From Rhyzopertha dominica (Eukaryota > Arthropoda > Insecta > Coleoptera > Bostrichidae), in contig QCXZ01000041.1 in NCBI GenBank assembly GCA_025024175.1, positions 27,957,786-28,021,785 of the forward strand: a DNA stretch of 64,000 nt, in the 5' to 3' direction. Of the stretch, positions 31,384-44,334 are shown in pieces; positions within the stretch are counted from its first letter, which is position 1, and every line of letters begins with the position of its first letter. The notes beneath the pieces are model-generated. The model was not told the origin of the DNA. It saw only the letters and a program-made list of their open reading frames with translations, and searched no databases. A program made the translations under genes and the position numbers.

Positions 31384-34349
31384 TTATCACCAAATACCAA
31401 ATACCGCCGTGCAGTTGTACAGTAGCTTATTGCCTTAATTCTACTAGATGTACTGAACAGAGTAGGTAGGTAATTGGTTTGGATTTTGGTTGTGGGATTT
31501 ATATTAGCTTGATACTAAGAATAGGAATCGGCCCATTGCTGCTAGAACCGTTGAGTGAAGAAATTTTCTTCACTCAAAGCTAGAATGAACAGGAGGACAT
31601 GGTAGCCAAGTTATTGTTATTGTCGGGTATGGTTCCAGGAAGCTTGAACATGACAAGCAAATGGTACATGGTTGGAGACGAATCTCAGAGCACCAAAATC
31701 ATAAGGTTCTTGGTTCTAAGGGCACTTGCAGACGTGGAAAACCTGTTATTGGGATGCAGACTGCTTAACGCCAAACACCAAATTTTGACCTTTTTTCATA
31801 CCTTCCTAATCTAGTTTACTACCTGACTGAAAGTGATGCAAAGAACGAGCACAGTAGAAATAGGCACGGCATCAGATACCGAATCTATGTAAGAAGGTAC
31901 CGTGGTATTTCTTTTTTTAAATGGGGTATCTTTGTCTAATGATTTAACAAAACTGTTCTCATTTTGCAAAAAAATACCTACCTTTTACCTTCGTGTCAGA
32001 CTGCTAGACATTCTAGTTTACAATAATGTATTTTAAAATTTACAATTAAGTAAATATTGGATATACTGTCATTGGATTAGATAATGTAAATCATCATTCT
32101 GCTGTGCTTGTTATTATTGCCGTTTTGAGTTTATCCTCATTTAAACACACGAGGTGATCGGCGGCCTACAAAAACATGTTTGTTTAGTTTTACAGCATAC
32201 GTGGTTTTGCGTATTACCATTAAGAGCATGTTAATTTGTTACAAAAAATGACTACATAATGAACTTAAAAAAATGGTCAACTTTACTATATATATAATAT
32301 AGATATTTATAGAAAATGAACGAAAAAGTTACCAAATGTAGTAATTATTACAAAAACAGCGAATATCGGGTTTTACACCCTTGATACACCAATAGATTAG
32401 ATTTTTATTCGTCCAAAGAAAATTATAATACATTTTGCAGGACACGTCACAATGCCATCATTGAATACATATATCACAGTACAAAAAAATACAAAATTAC
32501 ATCCACATTGACATTTATTATATTCTATCACTCAATTAACAAACATTTTTGCTGATCTAAAAGTAAAAAGTCTTTATATTCCACAATAGAGTAAAACACA
32601 TTATCTATCATTAAAGCTTTCATACAATTTTTAAACTTCTTACATTTATCTTTTTTATTTCATTTGGCACGATACTGTATAGCTGGATTTCCAGATAGTT
32701 GGGACTACTCAATAATTCTCTTTGTTGTCAGCCTAATTTTGACGTAGATTCTTATTAGGCTGTAGCTAACAGTCCAGTTCACTGTTGAAACATGCGAAGT
32801 ACAACTGAAAAAAATATTTAGTGGTCATAGTCTTCAGTTTATTATGAGTTTATTGTTTCTTTTTAAACACTATTGAAGAAACAAAAAAGTAAAGCAATTT
32901 TTAATTACACCCGTAATCTTCGTCAAAGCTAATCACCAACATAAATTGTCAGACAACTTTAAACAAAATTTTGTATTGTATTTGACAAATATTACAGATT
33001 TACCTAACTAATACAATAAGCTTGTTATGTTTGTTTGTTATGTCCTTATACTTATAAGGACATAACTTATCCTTGTCTTTTTCCACAGCTTTAATGTTTA
33101 TATATAGGTACACCATCTTAAGAGGGATACGAAGACCGCGCGTTGCCGTGAATTCGCGTTTCAAGACGCTGAGCGTCCCCACCAATATACAACAGTAGGG
33201 GTGTAGTAGTGAAGTCAGGGGAATACTTCTCGCCGTAAAATCATAGCGCTGCACTGGCCGGTTTTGGCATGTGGACGAATATCTGTGGCGCGTCTACAGG
33301 ATCAGTATTATTATAGTGGTTCTCATTTTTTTTGCTGATGCCTAGCCATATTTCAGACTGTTGTGCTACACGCTCCACTACTAAAATGGCTATTTTTAAC
33401 ACTAATTAATTTACTTTTTTAATATTAAAATTAATATTCTCAAACTGCTTGATCATAAATTAGTCATTACTGCGAAATCTCTAAGGCTTTCGATACAGAA
33501 ATTTGTAATACATCAAATCGAAGTTTATGAATACTGATATTTTCTAAATATATATTGTCAAACATACAATGTTAAATATTTCAGCGCAGTATGCAACTTT
33601 ATTTTTAAACGCACATTTTCTGTAGCATATTTCGATGCATCACTGGAAATGTTGTACCTACATGAGTATTTATTTTCCATTTTTATTGGAAGGTTGCTAA
33701 CCTGTTGTCAAAGACTCGCTTACATAAAATTGCGTATTTCATTTATTACCAATAGTAATGAAATTACTTACCGGAGGGTGGCTGTTTTTTTGTGTAACAT
33801 TCTATTTCTACCTACAGGGTACTCGCCAGCGGTAATCAGTGTTTGAACCCTTCGAGTACGTAGGTAGTTTTTGAAACTAACCAACAAAAATTATTAAATC
33901 TTAAACAAAATGCGACCGTTGTTATCAAAACATTAATTTCATAAATCCACATATAAAAATAGTAATTTGACCGATGTAAAAACTCGGAAATGATTTTAAT
34001 AAGGCCTTCGAATGAACTATATTTGTCCCGTTCTGGTTTCTTCTGTAGTATTTCTGATAAGACAATGTAATATGCATTGTTACACACATATTACATGTTA
34101 TTTAGGGCAATGCGTAGTAAAATATACAAACTTAATTAGCCTTAAACTAAAAGGATTGCCCATGATTCTTATTAAATCGTATTTTGGTTTGAAATGAATC
34201 AATATTTAAAAAATAGTAAATGGTAAAATATACCCAACTTTGGAGCTTCATATCATTGCAAGATAAGTATGTATAACAAGACGTGTTATAGTGTTAACTC
34301 ATTTTAATGTTTTGGTGCGACCAGTTTCGATATCTATATATAATGAGAC
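31384..34349. other. Intergenic stretch, largely unrecognised
   Basis: AT-rich, without coding signature. 33106-33135 carries TTAAGAGGGATACGAAG, whose inverse occurs at about 37429-37455. The GC-richer patch 33120-33300 shows no open frame with known relatives. Confidence 0.35.
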
Positions 34350-35162
34350 CAAGCTTCAGAAATAGGGTGTATTCGACCTTTTGGTTTAATAAATTAAGTA
34401 AACTCTTTTCTCAGTGCCAAGCTTTCGTCTTTATTTAAGACATCATCAGAACTTCTACAATAAATTTACAATAGAGTAAACATATAATAACAATAATAAG
34501 TTTTACGTAAATCTTATTGAAAGTGAGATTAATTTGAAGGAGTTTTATGTTGTTAATTATTTTCCCAATATATATCTTCTTCTTCCTGTGTTTCAGTAGT
34601 TCGTATTAAGAAGAAACAGATGAATTAATCGCAGAACATTAAAGTACAGCTTAAAATTGTACGTTTAAATTCAACAGAACAAAAAAAACTTATCAGAACT
34701 TTCAAATCTGAACAGATTTTGAATAATTAACTGTATATAAAATACTAGAAAATGTTGCTGTGATTTTTGACGCCGACATATTTACACTGTCTATATTTCT
34801 GTCTTTTCAGTTGAGTTGTGTTGAATTTAAACGTAGATACAATTTTAAGCTGTATTTTAATATTCTACGATTAATCCATGTATGTCTTGTTAATACGAAC
34901 TACTGAAACACAGAAAGAAGAAGAAATTACATGGTACCTATATTGGGAAAATCATTCACAACATAAAACTCATTTAAAATTAATTTCACTTTCGGTAAGA
35001 TTTACGTAAAACCTATTATTGTTATTATATGCTTAGTCCATTGCAAATTTATAGTAGAAGCCCTGATGACGTCTTAAACAAAGACTAAAGCTTGGCACTG
35101 AAAAAAGGGTTTATTTAATTTATTAAACCAAAAGGTCGAATACCCCCTATTTCTGAAGCTTG
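34350..35162. repeat. 0.8-kb long inverted repeat (hairpin), Penelope-like arms
   Basis: The left arm (34350 to about 34690) and right arm (about 34800-35162) are inverse copies of about 340-360 bp, around 85-90% identical by eye, with a centre of about 110 bp. The ends are CAAGCTTCAGAAATAGGG and its inverse. The arms carry a motif like that after Penelope endonucleases (CCTGATGA-GTCTTAAA-AAAGAC-AAAGCTTGGCACTG). No frame is encoded. A transcript through it would fold into a long double-stranded stem. Confidence 0.8.
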
Positions 35163-37190
35163 AACAATCAACAAGTTGCGATCCTTATTTTTAATCAAAG
35201 TTATGATGAGACCTCTTCCTTAAATCACATCTACATTTTAATAAAGCATGATATAAATAATAACTAAGCCATTAAACACAAAACAGTTATTAATGGAACT
35301 TAATTATTTCTGCAAGTAACTTAAATTTTGACCATATAACTATTAGAAAATTTCTTATCGCAGTATTGAGCCTGTTCGTCAAACTCTCAAAAAAGCCTCA
35401 TCAAGATCGTGTTTTTATCTTTAAAATTTCTAGTAAGTTTAATACCTACTTTTGCTGAATATGTAAAATTTCAGTATCGGTATTATTTCAAAATTATGTC
35501 TTGTATCCCAAGACGTTTCGATATAACTCGAATAATTTTATAGCAATCTCCATAACTTGAGATGTTCTTTTACTCTCATTTTAACATTTCTAAATAAAAT
35601 CCCTATAGACTCTGCCAATTGTTGCATCTTAATTCGTATATTCCACATCCTTCCAGCTTCCAGACTTTGTTATCAAAGAGAATTTTCTCTACCACTAAAA
35701 TATCCATACTATTACACCCTGCAACCAATGCAATATACTTCAGCTATTTTGTCTAATAATTTAAATAAACCCATATAACTACCTTAACATAAAACTAAAT
35801 GTAATCAAGAATTATTATTACATGTAATAAAACAAATTGGTAATGTATTAAATAATACTACGTAATAAATGTATATAAAAATTAATTTAGTCAAATAAAA
35901 TTTTTTTTCTGCATTTACTAGGTAACAAAAATAAATAACATTAGGCAAAATTCTTTTAATTAATAAAGATAATATAGTTTAGATGCCAGACAAAAATTGA
36001 ATATTCAAGTTAAGATGCAAATACTGTAACTTTGGAAACATACAGAAATTTAAAACGACAATAAATGAAGATCTTATGGCACAAAATTAATCATTATCTG
36101 TGAAATATCTTTTAGATACACAGAACACAATTTTTAATTTAATACTACTGTTAAAATTTTCTATCTTCAGGCAATCATTAAACTTATTGGAAATATCTCA
36201 ATAAGGCAACTTTAAACACACACAGTACTAATCTTTTACCTAAGTTATTAATTAATGACATTTTCGAAACGTGTCCAACATATTGCTAAAAAGAAAGTTA
36301 ATGACAGGAATAATTATTTTTANGTTGTATTAATGGTTATATTATGTATGTGTAGGTATATTTTATTAAATTATAACAAGTGGCTTGCGGATGAGGTCTC
36401 ATTAAACTTCAAAACCGATCCCATTATAACAGTAAAATATTCATATTGTAGAGATTATTAACTAAATAAATATAATACTTGAGAACTTTGTTTAATACAG
36501 TATACAGGTACATGTGGAAGAACGCAACATTTTTGCTCAAATGGTTTAAAAGCTGACTTAGTAAACTGTCAGTACAAAATGCAGATGAAAGTGCAGAACA
36601 TAACAATAGCAAGGCCAACCATTTTTAGTAAATAACATTTAGAGCTTTTGGGAATAAATACGCTATAACGACTTATTGGTTCAATAATATTATATTACCG
36701 GTATTCATTTCACTATTGCGACTTATAGGCAGTTGCACGATCTTAAATAAGTGTCTGCATTATAATTTAATATGTTGGATTTGTATTATACTTATATCGC
36801 TATCGTCTATATATTATAGAATTCCTTGTACAAACTTCGTAAGCTATTTTTTTGTTTGTGACGTTTCCTTCATTTTTTCGTGTGTGATCCTTGCCGTACA
36901 TTTGTTTTCGCTTTTACCCATATTGACTTTACAGTTGGCTAGATTTGTAATATCGCGCCAAAACAAGTAACCAAATCATGAAGTGATTGTTCACGCTCGG
37001 ACATTTCCGGTTCCCGTCGCTTATCGACAACACCGGCCTGGCAGCTGCCAGAAGAAAATAGTGGGGATAGCGACGGGCCGCTGAACACCAAAAATATCGA
37101 CGTGTAGACCATTACTGGGTTTAACATAACTAAATTGTTCTTTTTTCAATCCCGTCCAGATTTGAAACATACGTAATGTAAACATTGAAC
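35163..37190. other. AT-rich stretch, nothing recognised
   Basis: Very AT-rich to about 36.9 kb, with one N at 36323. A GC-richer patch at 36980-37110 has no recognised product. Confidence 0.3.
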
Positions 37191-37192
37191 TA

Positions 37193-37333
37193 CAGTTTGG
37201 CTTGATTAAATTTTCATTAACTGTTGATGAAAGCGATTTATGTGGCTATCAAATGTGGATATAATTAGCCAAGTTCAATAATTTCTTAACGATCAGCTGT
37301 GACATTTATCAGAAATGTAATCAAGCCAAACTG
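37193..37333. mobile_element. Small Tc1/mariner-type MITE
   Basis: A 141-bp element whose ends are CAGTTTGGCTTGATTA and its inverse, with the match continuing to about 23 bases with a few mismatches. TA flanks both ends (37191-37192 and 37334-37335), as expected for the Tc1/mariner superfamily. Non-coding. Confidence 0.75.
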
Positions 37334-38124
37334 TAGAACGTTCTTTCATCTTTCGACTAAGTCCTCGCTTGTCAAAATCGGTGCAAAACAGAGCCCTGTA
37401 CAGTAAATCCCGTAAAGCTCTAAATTTCGGTACTTCGTATCCCTCTTAAGGTACATACATCTCTGACATTATGTTAAATAGCCGTATATTATGCTGTATC
37501 CATTAATAGCAATGATTACTAGAATTAACCGTGCCGGCTGCAAAAGGTCTGTTAAAATTTTATATCTATTTAAGTTGTATTCATGGAACTTGAAAATAAA
37601 TGGGACAAATTTCTGAAACTTTATACCCATGTAATTGACTTGTTCATTTACATTTCATACTGACTCATTTAGTATTTAATATTTATCACTGCTACTAGAG
37701 GTAACAAAACTTGTGAAATAATACATTCGCTCATATTACTGACTACAAACATAGCTGTCTGAAATTTTATTATAATCTTTCATCAACTTACTAAGTAGAT
37801 AAACTATGTATTTAATACAAAAGTGAAATTCGAAATTTGTCCATCAGAATAAAGATGTTACAGAGTACCTACATGTGCATGATAAAACGAAATGAAGATA
37901 ATACAATATATGTACGACAATAAGCAGCATGTGATGAGTACTTGACCACAGAACATCTTAGAAGGCAACCCACAATGCTTGCGTTCGGAATAGTGCTCAG
38001 CACCTCTCGTGGCCGTCCCCCTTAACTAAATGAAATAAAGGCAGGCTCTTAAATAAGATATATTATGGTGATTACAAAAGGTAATTATTGCCTGAATTCA
38101 TTGTAAATGAGCATATCCGATATA

Positions 38125-39700
38125 TTATTTGGTTTTGCAGGCAGAAGGCTCTATTCCACTGTGAAAAGCATCTCTTTTGCTATCTGTAATTAAGTGTCTA
38201 ATTGATTTCATGTTTGTTACACCCTCATCACATATGCTAGCTACTATCACAAATCCTTTCTCATGCACCTGACGCACAATATTTTTAAACTGTCTCAGCA
38301 ATGTCTTATGAAGTTGAAATTGATTTGCAAAATCTATATCCAAGTGATTGTTTCCAAGTATTCTCTTGTATACAATCTGTAACATCCACACTAATATACG
38401 ATCAGCTACGTCATTCTTTCTATCAAAACTATTATCTACATAGTCACATACCATATCCTCATATTTCGAAAAATAAAGTCCAGGCTGTAGACATTTCATT
38501 TCATAAATTAAAATACAGTACTTGTACGGTGGATCTTTAATTTGTGAAATACGAAACCACATATTCTCAAGGACGGCTTTGCAGATACCAGTTTTGATTG
38601 GGATATGACGAATAATCTTCTGAAGCATTTCGGTACTTGGTAAGTAAAATAATTTCGATAGATATCTGTATGTTTTCGGATTTTGAATAAATAAAGCTAG
38701 AGCAAAAACTTTGTCTTACACTGTATAGGTCTATGGTATTTTTGTTTCCAATATATCTAATCTGTGACCGAAAAAATTCTTCACTACTTCATTCAAATTG
38801 TGTTCTTGCCAAAAAACCATCCTTGATGTATTTCTCAGTAAAATGCAAACGACTCTAAATTTACATTCCGAATGTTAATTATTCTTGCCTTTTTAAATCA
38901 AGTACGTTTTCGTCAACTTTTTAGCTTTCACTTTAGTATGATGTTCCATGCCCAAAAGTTTCTGTAAATGTCCAATTATATATTAAATCAAGTAACTATT
39001 ATATACTATAAACAAATGTTAATATATGCTATATAAGTAAATTTTTATTAAAAAAAATAAATTGTGTATTATTTGTGTAATTATTGTGTAATATTTACAT
39101 ATAAAATATATACTCACTTTTTTTAATGGGTGTAATTGTTTTTTCGAGGACATAAATAGCTTACTGACTCTTTCCTTGTTTGAGGCTGTCTTTCCTTCGA
39201 AGATGATGGATGGATATGAGTGTCACCTTGAACGGAATCAGTTAAGACAAAAATGAAAAACAAATTATTAGTTTTTGCTGGACTAGCCAGTCTTAAAGTA
39301 GGTTGCGAAAATGCTGATGAAGGACTGGAAGATTTTCGGAATCTTATTCATGTGTAGGAAGAATTGTATGAATCTCCTCAAGACTAGGCGTAGCTACGAT
39401 AATCTCATGAGTAGGAATAACTGCAACTTCTTAAATATGTACTTACAAGGTAAAAATAAGGTAGGAATAGCCGTGAATGATAATCTATTGTTTGCAGTTC
39501 GATAAGTCGATGAAAAATGTTTTCGACAATCCTCTTGGTATTGAACTCCTGTTTATTCATTTTTTCAATTTCTGGATTGCCAGTTGCTCTTACCCATTGC
39601 AGCAATCTTTGTGAATTATTATCGGAAATTTGTGTAAAACTTCCGTTCTGGCTTCGCATTCACATCCCACCACATAGGCACATACTGCCACGCACTTGCA
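38125..39700 (-). pseudogene. Decayed P-element (THAP domain plus transposase)
   Basis: A P-element/THAP9-type protein read on the - strand. The THAP zinc-finger region (39700-39440) shows VVGCECEARTEVLHKFP, LLQWVRATGNPEIEK, CRKHF and LSFTAIPTLF. These are the C...C, conserved W, C..HF and AVPTLF marks, spread over three frames. The transposase block runs from a stop near 38715 to 38125: VFALALFIQNPKTYRYLSKL, LPSTEMLQKIIRHIPI, YCILIYEMKCLQPGL and GFVIVASICDEGVTNMKSI. The first catalytic Asp (family FDEM) is lost (IYEM). The second (CDEG) is kept. The C-terminal half is absent. Dead and truncated. Confidence 0.75.
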
Positions 39701-40079
39701 CTTGACACGTAACTGTCACTAACGTTAGTAACGTTATCAGTTTTGAAGTTGCGAATTTCGATCTAGTGAGGCAAGAAAATCCTCACTAACGATTTGAGAC
39801 CATCTTTTAGATAACTACTGAACTACCCCGCGGAACACGTTTTGGCAGCTAAAATGTTTGGCGGGAACGCCAAAGCTAGTGGTCCACATTATACGTCCGC
39901 GTAGGCGGCCTTGGGAAGTCAACCTGAAGACATGTCAAGTTAAGTGGTATCTGTTTAAAAGAGCATAAGTAAAGGGTTTAAAATAAACAGAATCAGAATT
40001 TGTTTGTTGTTTAACGTTAGGTTTAATGTTGCGATTCCAATTTATAAAATGATAAATAGAACTTGATTTGTTGACGTGG

Positions 40080-40141
40080 TGTTACGTGTCAAATTGACAC
40101 TAGAAAAAAAAACTAGTATGCATTGCAAATGGCTCTTGGTA
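40080..40141 (+). repeat. 62-bp LTR remnant at the 5' end of the large Gypsy element
   Basis: TGTTACGTGTCAAATTGACAC and the following bases to CTCTTGGTA match the start of the 3' LTR (43075 onward), with one substitution and a one-base difference in the A run. The rest of the LTR, the primer site, gag and the start of protease are missing; pol follows at once. Confidence 0.8.
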
Positions 40142-41760
40142 TAGGGGAAGTTAACTTACCACTTAAATTAAAGGATAAAGTTAAAGTTTTTCGTGTGAAT
40201 ATCGTACCGGAAATTCGTCACATGATAGTCGGAACTGAATTTTGGATAAGAATGGGAGTTATACCAGATTTGCGGAAAGAAGAATGGTATTTTTCCTCAA
40301 AATCGAATCCCCATTTGTTTAGCACGGAGACAAAAACTCTAAAAGCTGCCTCGGAATTAACAACAGAACAGCGCAAACAACTGAATACTGTTGTTAATGA
40401 ATATTTTGAATCAATCAAGGATATACCTTTAGGGTGTACTAAAGAAATCGAACATAAAATCGTCACAACCAGTCCGCCAATACGAACTAAGTATTATCGT
40501 GTGAGCCCGTATATGCAGAAGCTAATAGATGAAGAACTAAATCACATGCTGGAACTTGGTGTTGTTGAAAAAAGTAACAGCAGCTGGAGCTCTCCAATTC
40601 TTATGATACCTAAAAAAGACAATACTTACAGATTCTGCGTCGATTTTCGAAAATTGAACCGGGTATCGGAAACATCAGCTTATGCTTTGCCTTTTATCAG
40701 TTCTATTTTGGACAAGTTGGGCAACTGTCGATATCTCACTAGTTTGAATATCCGACATGCATATTGGCAAATACCTTTAGAGGAATCGAGCAAAAAATAT
40801 ACTGCCTTTACAATTCCCGGTAGAGGTCTTTATCAATTCACACGGATGCCGTTTGGTCTTCATGGTGCGCCAGCTACTTGTCAATCTTTGGTTGACAAAA
40901 TTCTAGGTCCCGGATTGGAACCATACACGTTTACTTACCTTGATGATATCATCATAGCAACTCCAGACTTCGATACTCACCTGTCGACTCTAGCTGAGGT
41001 CTTGAAACGGCTGAAGAATGCTGGACTTACCTTAAGGCATGATAAATGCGTGTTTGCTAGGGAGGAGCTGAAATTTCTGGGATATGTTGTTAATCGAGCA
41101 GGTTTGAATGTAGATCCAGAAAAAGTCTCTGCAATTTTAAATATTCCAACGCCTAGGAACGTTCGTGAGGTTAGACGTATAGTAGGAATGATGTCTTGGT
41201 ATAGGAAATTTATACCCAATTTTTCTACCAAGTTAACACCGCTCACTCGTTTAACTAAAAAGAGAATCAAATTTCAATGGACACCTGAATGCGATAAAGC
41301 TCTACGTGATGTAAAGGATGCCTTGGTAAAAGCTCCAATTCTGGCTTGTCCAAATTTTGAATATCCTTTCATATTGCAGTGTGATGCAAGTGCTTACGGC
41401 CTGGGAGCGGTATTAACGCAAAATATTGATGGCCAAGAAAAAGTTATTTGCTATCTATCCAGATCCTTGACGCCAAACGAAAGAAAGTTCACTACTACTG
41501 AACGAGAATGTCTTAGCGTTATATGGGCTATTGAAAAACTAAGATGCTACTTGGAAGGAGTTAGATTTACAGTGATAACGGACCACTACAGCGTACTGTG
41601 GTTGGATAATCTTAAAGACCCACAGGGTAGACTTGGAAGATGGGCGTTACGCCTACAACAGTTTGATTTTCAACTGATTCATAGAAAAGGAGGTGAGCAT
41701 GTAGTTAGTTCCAGATTGTTTATCACGAGCAGTCCCTACATTGGACAATATTGTGCTTGA
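40123..41760 (+). pseudogene. Gypsy pol part 1: protease tail, reverse transcriptase, RNase H
   Basis: A 545-codon frame. Residues about 15-55 are the protease C-terminus and linker (VGTEFWIRMGVIPDL). Reverse transcriptase spans about 105-300, with MPFGLHGAP and the YLDD active site at 40936-40947. RNase H follows (CDASAYGLGAVL, TTERECLSVIWAI, ITDHYSVLWL). Motif A reads SLNIRHAYW: the first catalytic Asp of reverse transcriptase is Asn (codon 40747-40749). Near 41710 a one-base shift scrambles the end of RNase H, and the correct frame resumes in the next ORF. The ATG is accidental: it lies in the LTR remnant. Confidence 0.9.
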
Positions 41761-42595
41761 ACAGGAGAACGGATTGAAGGATCCTTGGTATAATAAAATG
41801 CGCGAGTTGGTAACGAATAATCCACGTAAGTACCCAGCTTGGAGAGTTGTAGATGATAAGTACGTATCGGTTAAATTCCCGGAGATGTACGGAGACGAAG
41901 AACCTTGGAAGAAAGTAGTGCCAAAGGAAGAGAGAAATAAATTACTGGAAATTTACCATGATGGTCCTCGAGGTGGTCATCTAGGCATCTACAAAACATA
42001 TCAGCGAATACTTACCTCTCATTATTGGCCTAAGATGCAAGCAGATGTTAAGAAATATGTGAACAAATGTAAGATATGTTCTCAGATGAAACCGGAACAA
42101 CGACGACCTGCTGGAGAGATGGGCAGTAGGCCACAAATAAGTCGATGTTGGCAAATGATCAGCACAGATCTAATTGGGCCTTTTCCCAAAAGTAAAAAAG
42201 GTTACATGTATATTTTAAGTGTAACCGACTGTTTCAGTAAGTTTTGTCTGCATTTTCCATTAAAGCGCGCCACATCTCCTCCAATTATTAAGGCTATAGA
42301 GGAATCCGTCTTTTTACTATTCGGAGTGCCTGAATTTATCATTTGTGATAAAGGGAAGCAATACACCAGCAAAGAATTCAAACAGTTCTTGAAACGTTAT
42401 AATGTGAAGAGTATGTACAATGCACTGTATCATCCTCAGAATAACCCAGTCGAGAGACTTAACAGAGTAACAAAAACTATGATTGCTTCCTATATCGAGG
42501 AAGATCAAAGAGAGTGGGATACTCATTTAGCTGATTGGGTTGCGCTTATCGCACAGCAAAACACGAAGTGTTACGTCAAACACCATACTACGTAA
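41741..42595 (+). pseudogene. Gypsy pol part 2: integrase
   Basis: Continues pol in another frame. It shows the integrase zinc finger (HDGPRGGH...CKICSQMK, HHCC) and the DDE catalytic core: Asp in STDLIGPFP, Asp in ICDKGKQYTS (usually DNG) and Glu in NNPVERLNR. All three catalytic residues remain. A second frameshift near 42530 moves the downstream part into the next frame. Confidence 0.9.
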
Positions 42596-43032
42596 ACTTT
42601 GAAATGGAAATCATCACAGATGGGAAAGAGTACGAAGAAGTGAGACATAGACAGGAAATTGGGGGGCATGAAAATGAAACGGTAGAAGCACACGAAGAAG
42701 TGAAAAACCGAAGTGGTAGACTACAACAACTTAGGAAATATGTTAAACGAGTTTTGGAAGAGGCTTATAAACGAACAAAGCAAAGGTATAATCTTAGAAG
42801 ACGACCGGTAACTTATGAAGAAGGTGATAAGGTTTGGAAAAGAGAGCACAAACTTTCTGATGCTGGAAGGTATTATGCTGCAAAGCTTGGACCAAAGTAT
42901 GGAGGACCATTTAGAATAAGGAAGAAATTAGGGATTAATGTATATGAAATGGAGAATGATAAGGGAAAGAGTTTAGGGAATTGGCATGTGAAGGATTTGA
43001 AGCCGGATAAGACATTGTCGGAAGAGAAGTAA
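42535..43032 (+). pseudogene. Gypsy pol part 3: integrase C-terminal domain
   Basis: Carries CAYRTAKHEVLRQTPYYVNF (end of the integrase core) and an acidic linker. A GPKYGGPFRIRKKLG SH3-like segment with NWHVKDLKP follows, the typical end of Gypsy pol. It stops at 43030-43032, just before the purine tract and LTR. No chromodomain seen. Confidence 0.88.
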
Positions 43033-43074
43033 AAAAAAAATAAGTATATTTTTTTTATTAAGGTAAGGTGGGGT

Positions 43075-44334
43075 TGTTACGTGTCAAATTGACACTAGAA
43101 AAAAAAAACTAGTATGCATTGCAACTGGCTCTTGGTAACATTTTTCCGCGAAACAAAAAAAAATGNCAAAATTGACACTAGAAAAAGCGACTTGAGTTCT
43201 TGCCCGGATGGTGTAAACATCAACGCTAACTGAATTGCAACCAAGATATCCAGGGGATATTGTGGAATTCTTCAGTGGATTGAATTCATTGTTAGCGAAC
43301 TGGAGAAGTAACTGTTGGATTGTTGTTGTTAATTTCTCCTACCGGAAACGGGAGCGTTTGAGCACCATCATAGGCGTGCGATTGTCGTTGAATTTTGATA
43401 TTGGATTTTATTTGGAAACCCTTAGCGATTAAGGTAACGTTACAAACATTTTCATTTCATCTTTCTTTCATACCTTGAATGTTGTAGGGTTTTGTGGGAC
43501 GGGTTAGATAAGCCTACGTGCTTGTTCCCGATATATTTTTTTGATCCTCCTATCGACGTCATACTGAATACTGGAAATTGTTACCTGAAAATTTAATAAG
43601 GGAAAACTACTTACCTGTGTCACGCTACGAAGGTGGTTCCTTGTGATTTTCGAACATTCTCTTGGAAGGAGTCCTGATTAGCTGGAGGATTCGTGAGCAA
43701 GGATATTTAGTTGCTAAAGATTGCCGTTAGAATTGTTGTGATTTTCTTTTGCTTCTTTATTTTGTGATCATTTAAAAAGATCAATCATTTAATCAATTGA
43801 AATTGTACCTAGCTTTGATCACTTGCTATACGTTGAATAGTTGCGTTTTTTTTTCTTGTCTCTTTTGTTAAACCTCAATATTTTGTGATAGATTCTTGTT
43901 TACGCCGACGGGAGCCCATTTCTGTTTATACGATTACTATACGCGTTGTCCTAATTAGGCTACAGAACGTTCGCGCTGTTACGTCTGGCCAGTACGAGCA
44001 TCGCAGCGGCACGTCGCGGATAATTCTGAAATTTCTATTAATATTTTCCTTATTAAGCCATCGTTCTTTTTTTTTTGCCTCCCGAGAGCTAGACAAGTCC
44101 ATATTAATCAGATAAATAATATTTTGACAAGTAAACTAAGCAACGTGTGCAATTGGATCCCATTTCTTGTAAATTGCAAATACACATCATCTTGTATATT
44201 GACTTAGTGGTATCATTATATACTTTTTTTTTTATCTGCGTTGTAAATCTTGCAAAATTGCATTTCATCTAACCTGGTAGGGGTTGAAGCGAGATAGTGT
44301 CAAGGCTTGAGAAAGAAAATTCCATAAACCTACC
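43075..44334 (+). repeat. Long LTR of the Gypsy element, followed by tRNA-Lys primer site
   Basis: Begins TGTTACGTGTCA after the purine tract and ends just before TGGCGCCCAA at 44335, about 1.26 kb. The first 62 bases equal the remnant at 40080. A sub-repeat (AATTGACACTAGAAAAA) recurs at about 43168. A primer site directly 3' of an LTR marks a 5' LTR, so this copy is both the 3' LTR of the pol to its left and the 5' LTR of whatever followed. Confidence 0.7.

Noticed and set aside
40123..40125. ATG at 40123 as the true start of the Gypsy pol
   Set aside because: It lies inside the LTR remnant. The real pol is read through from gag/protease, which is deleted here.
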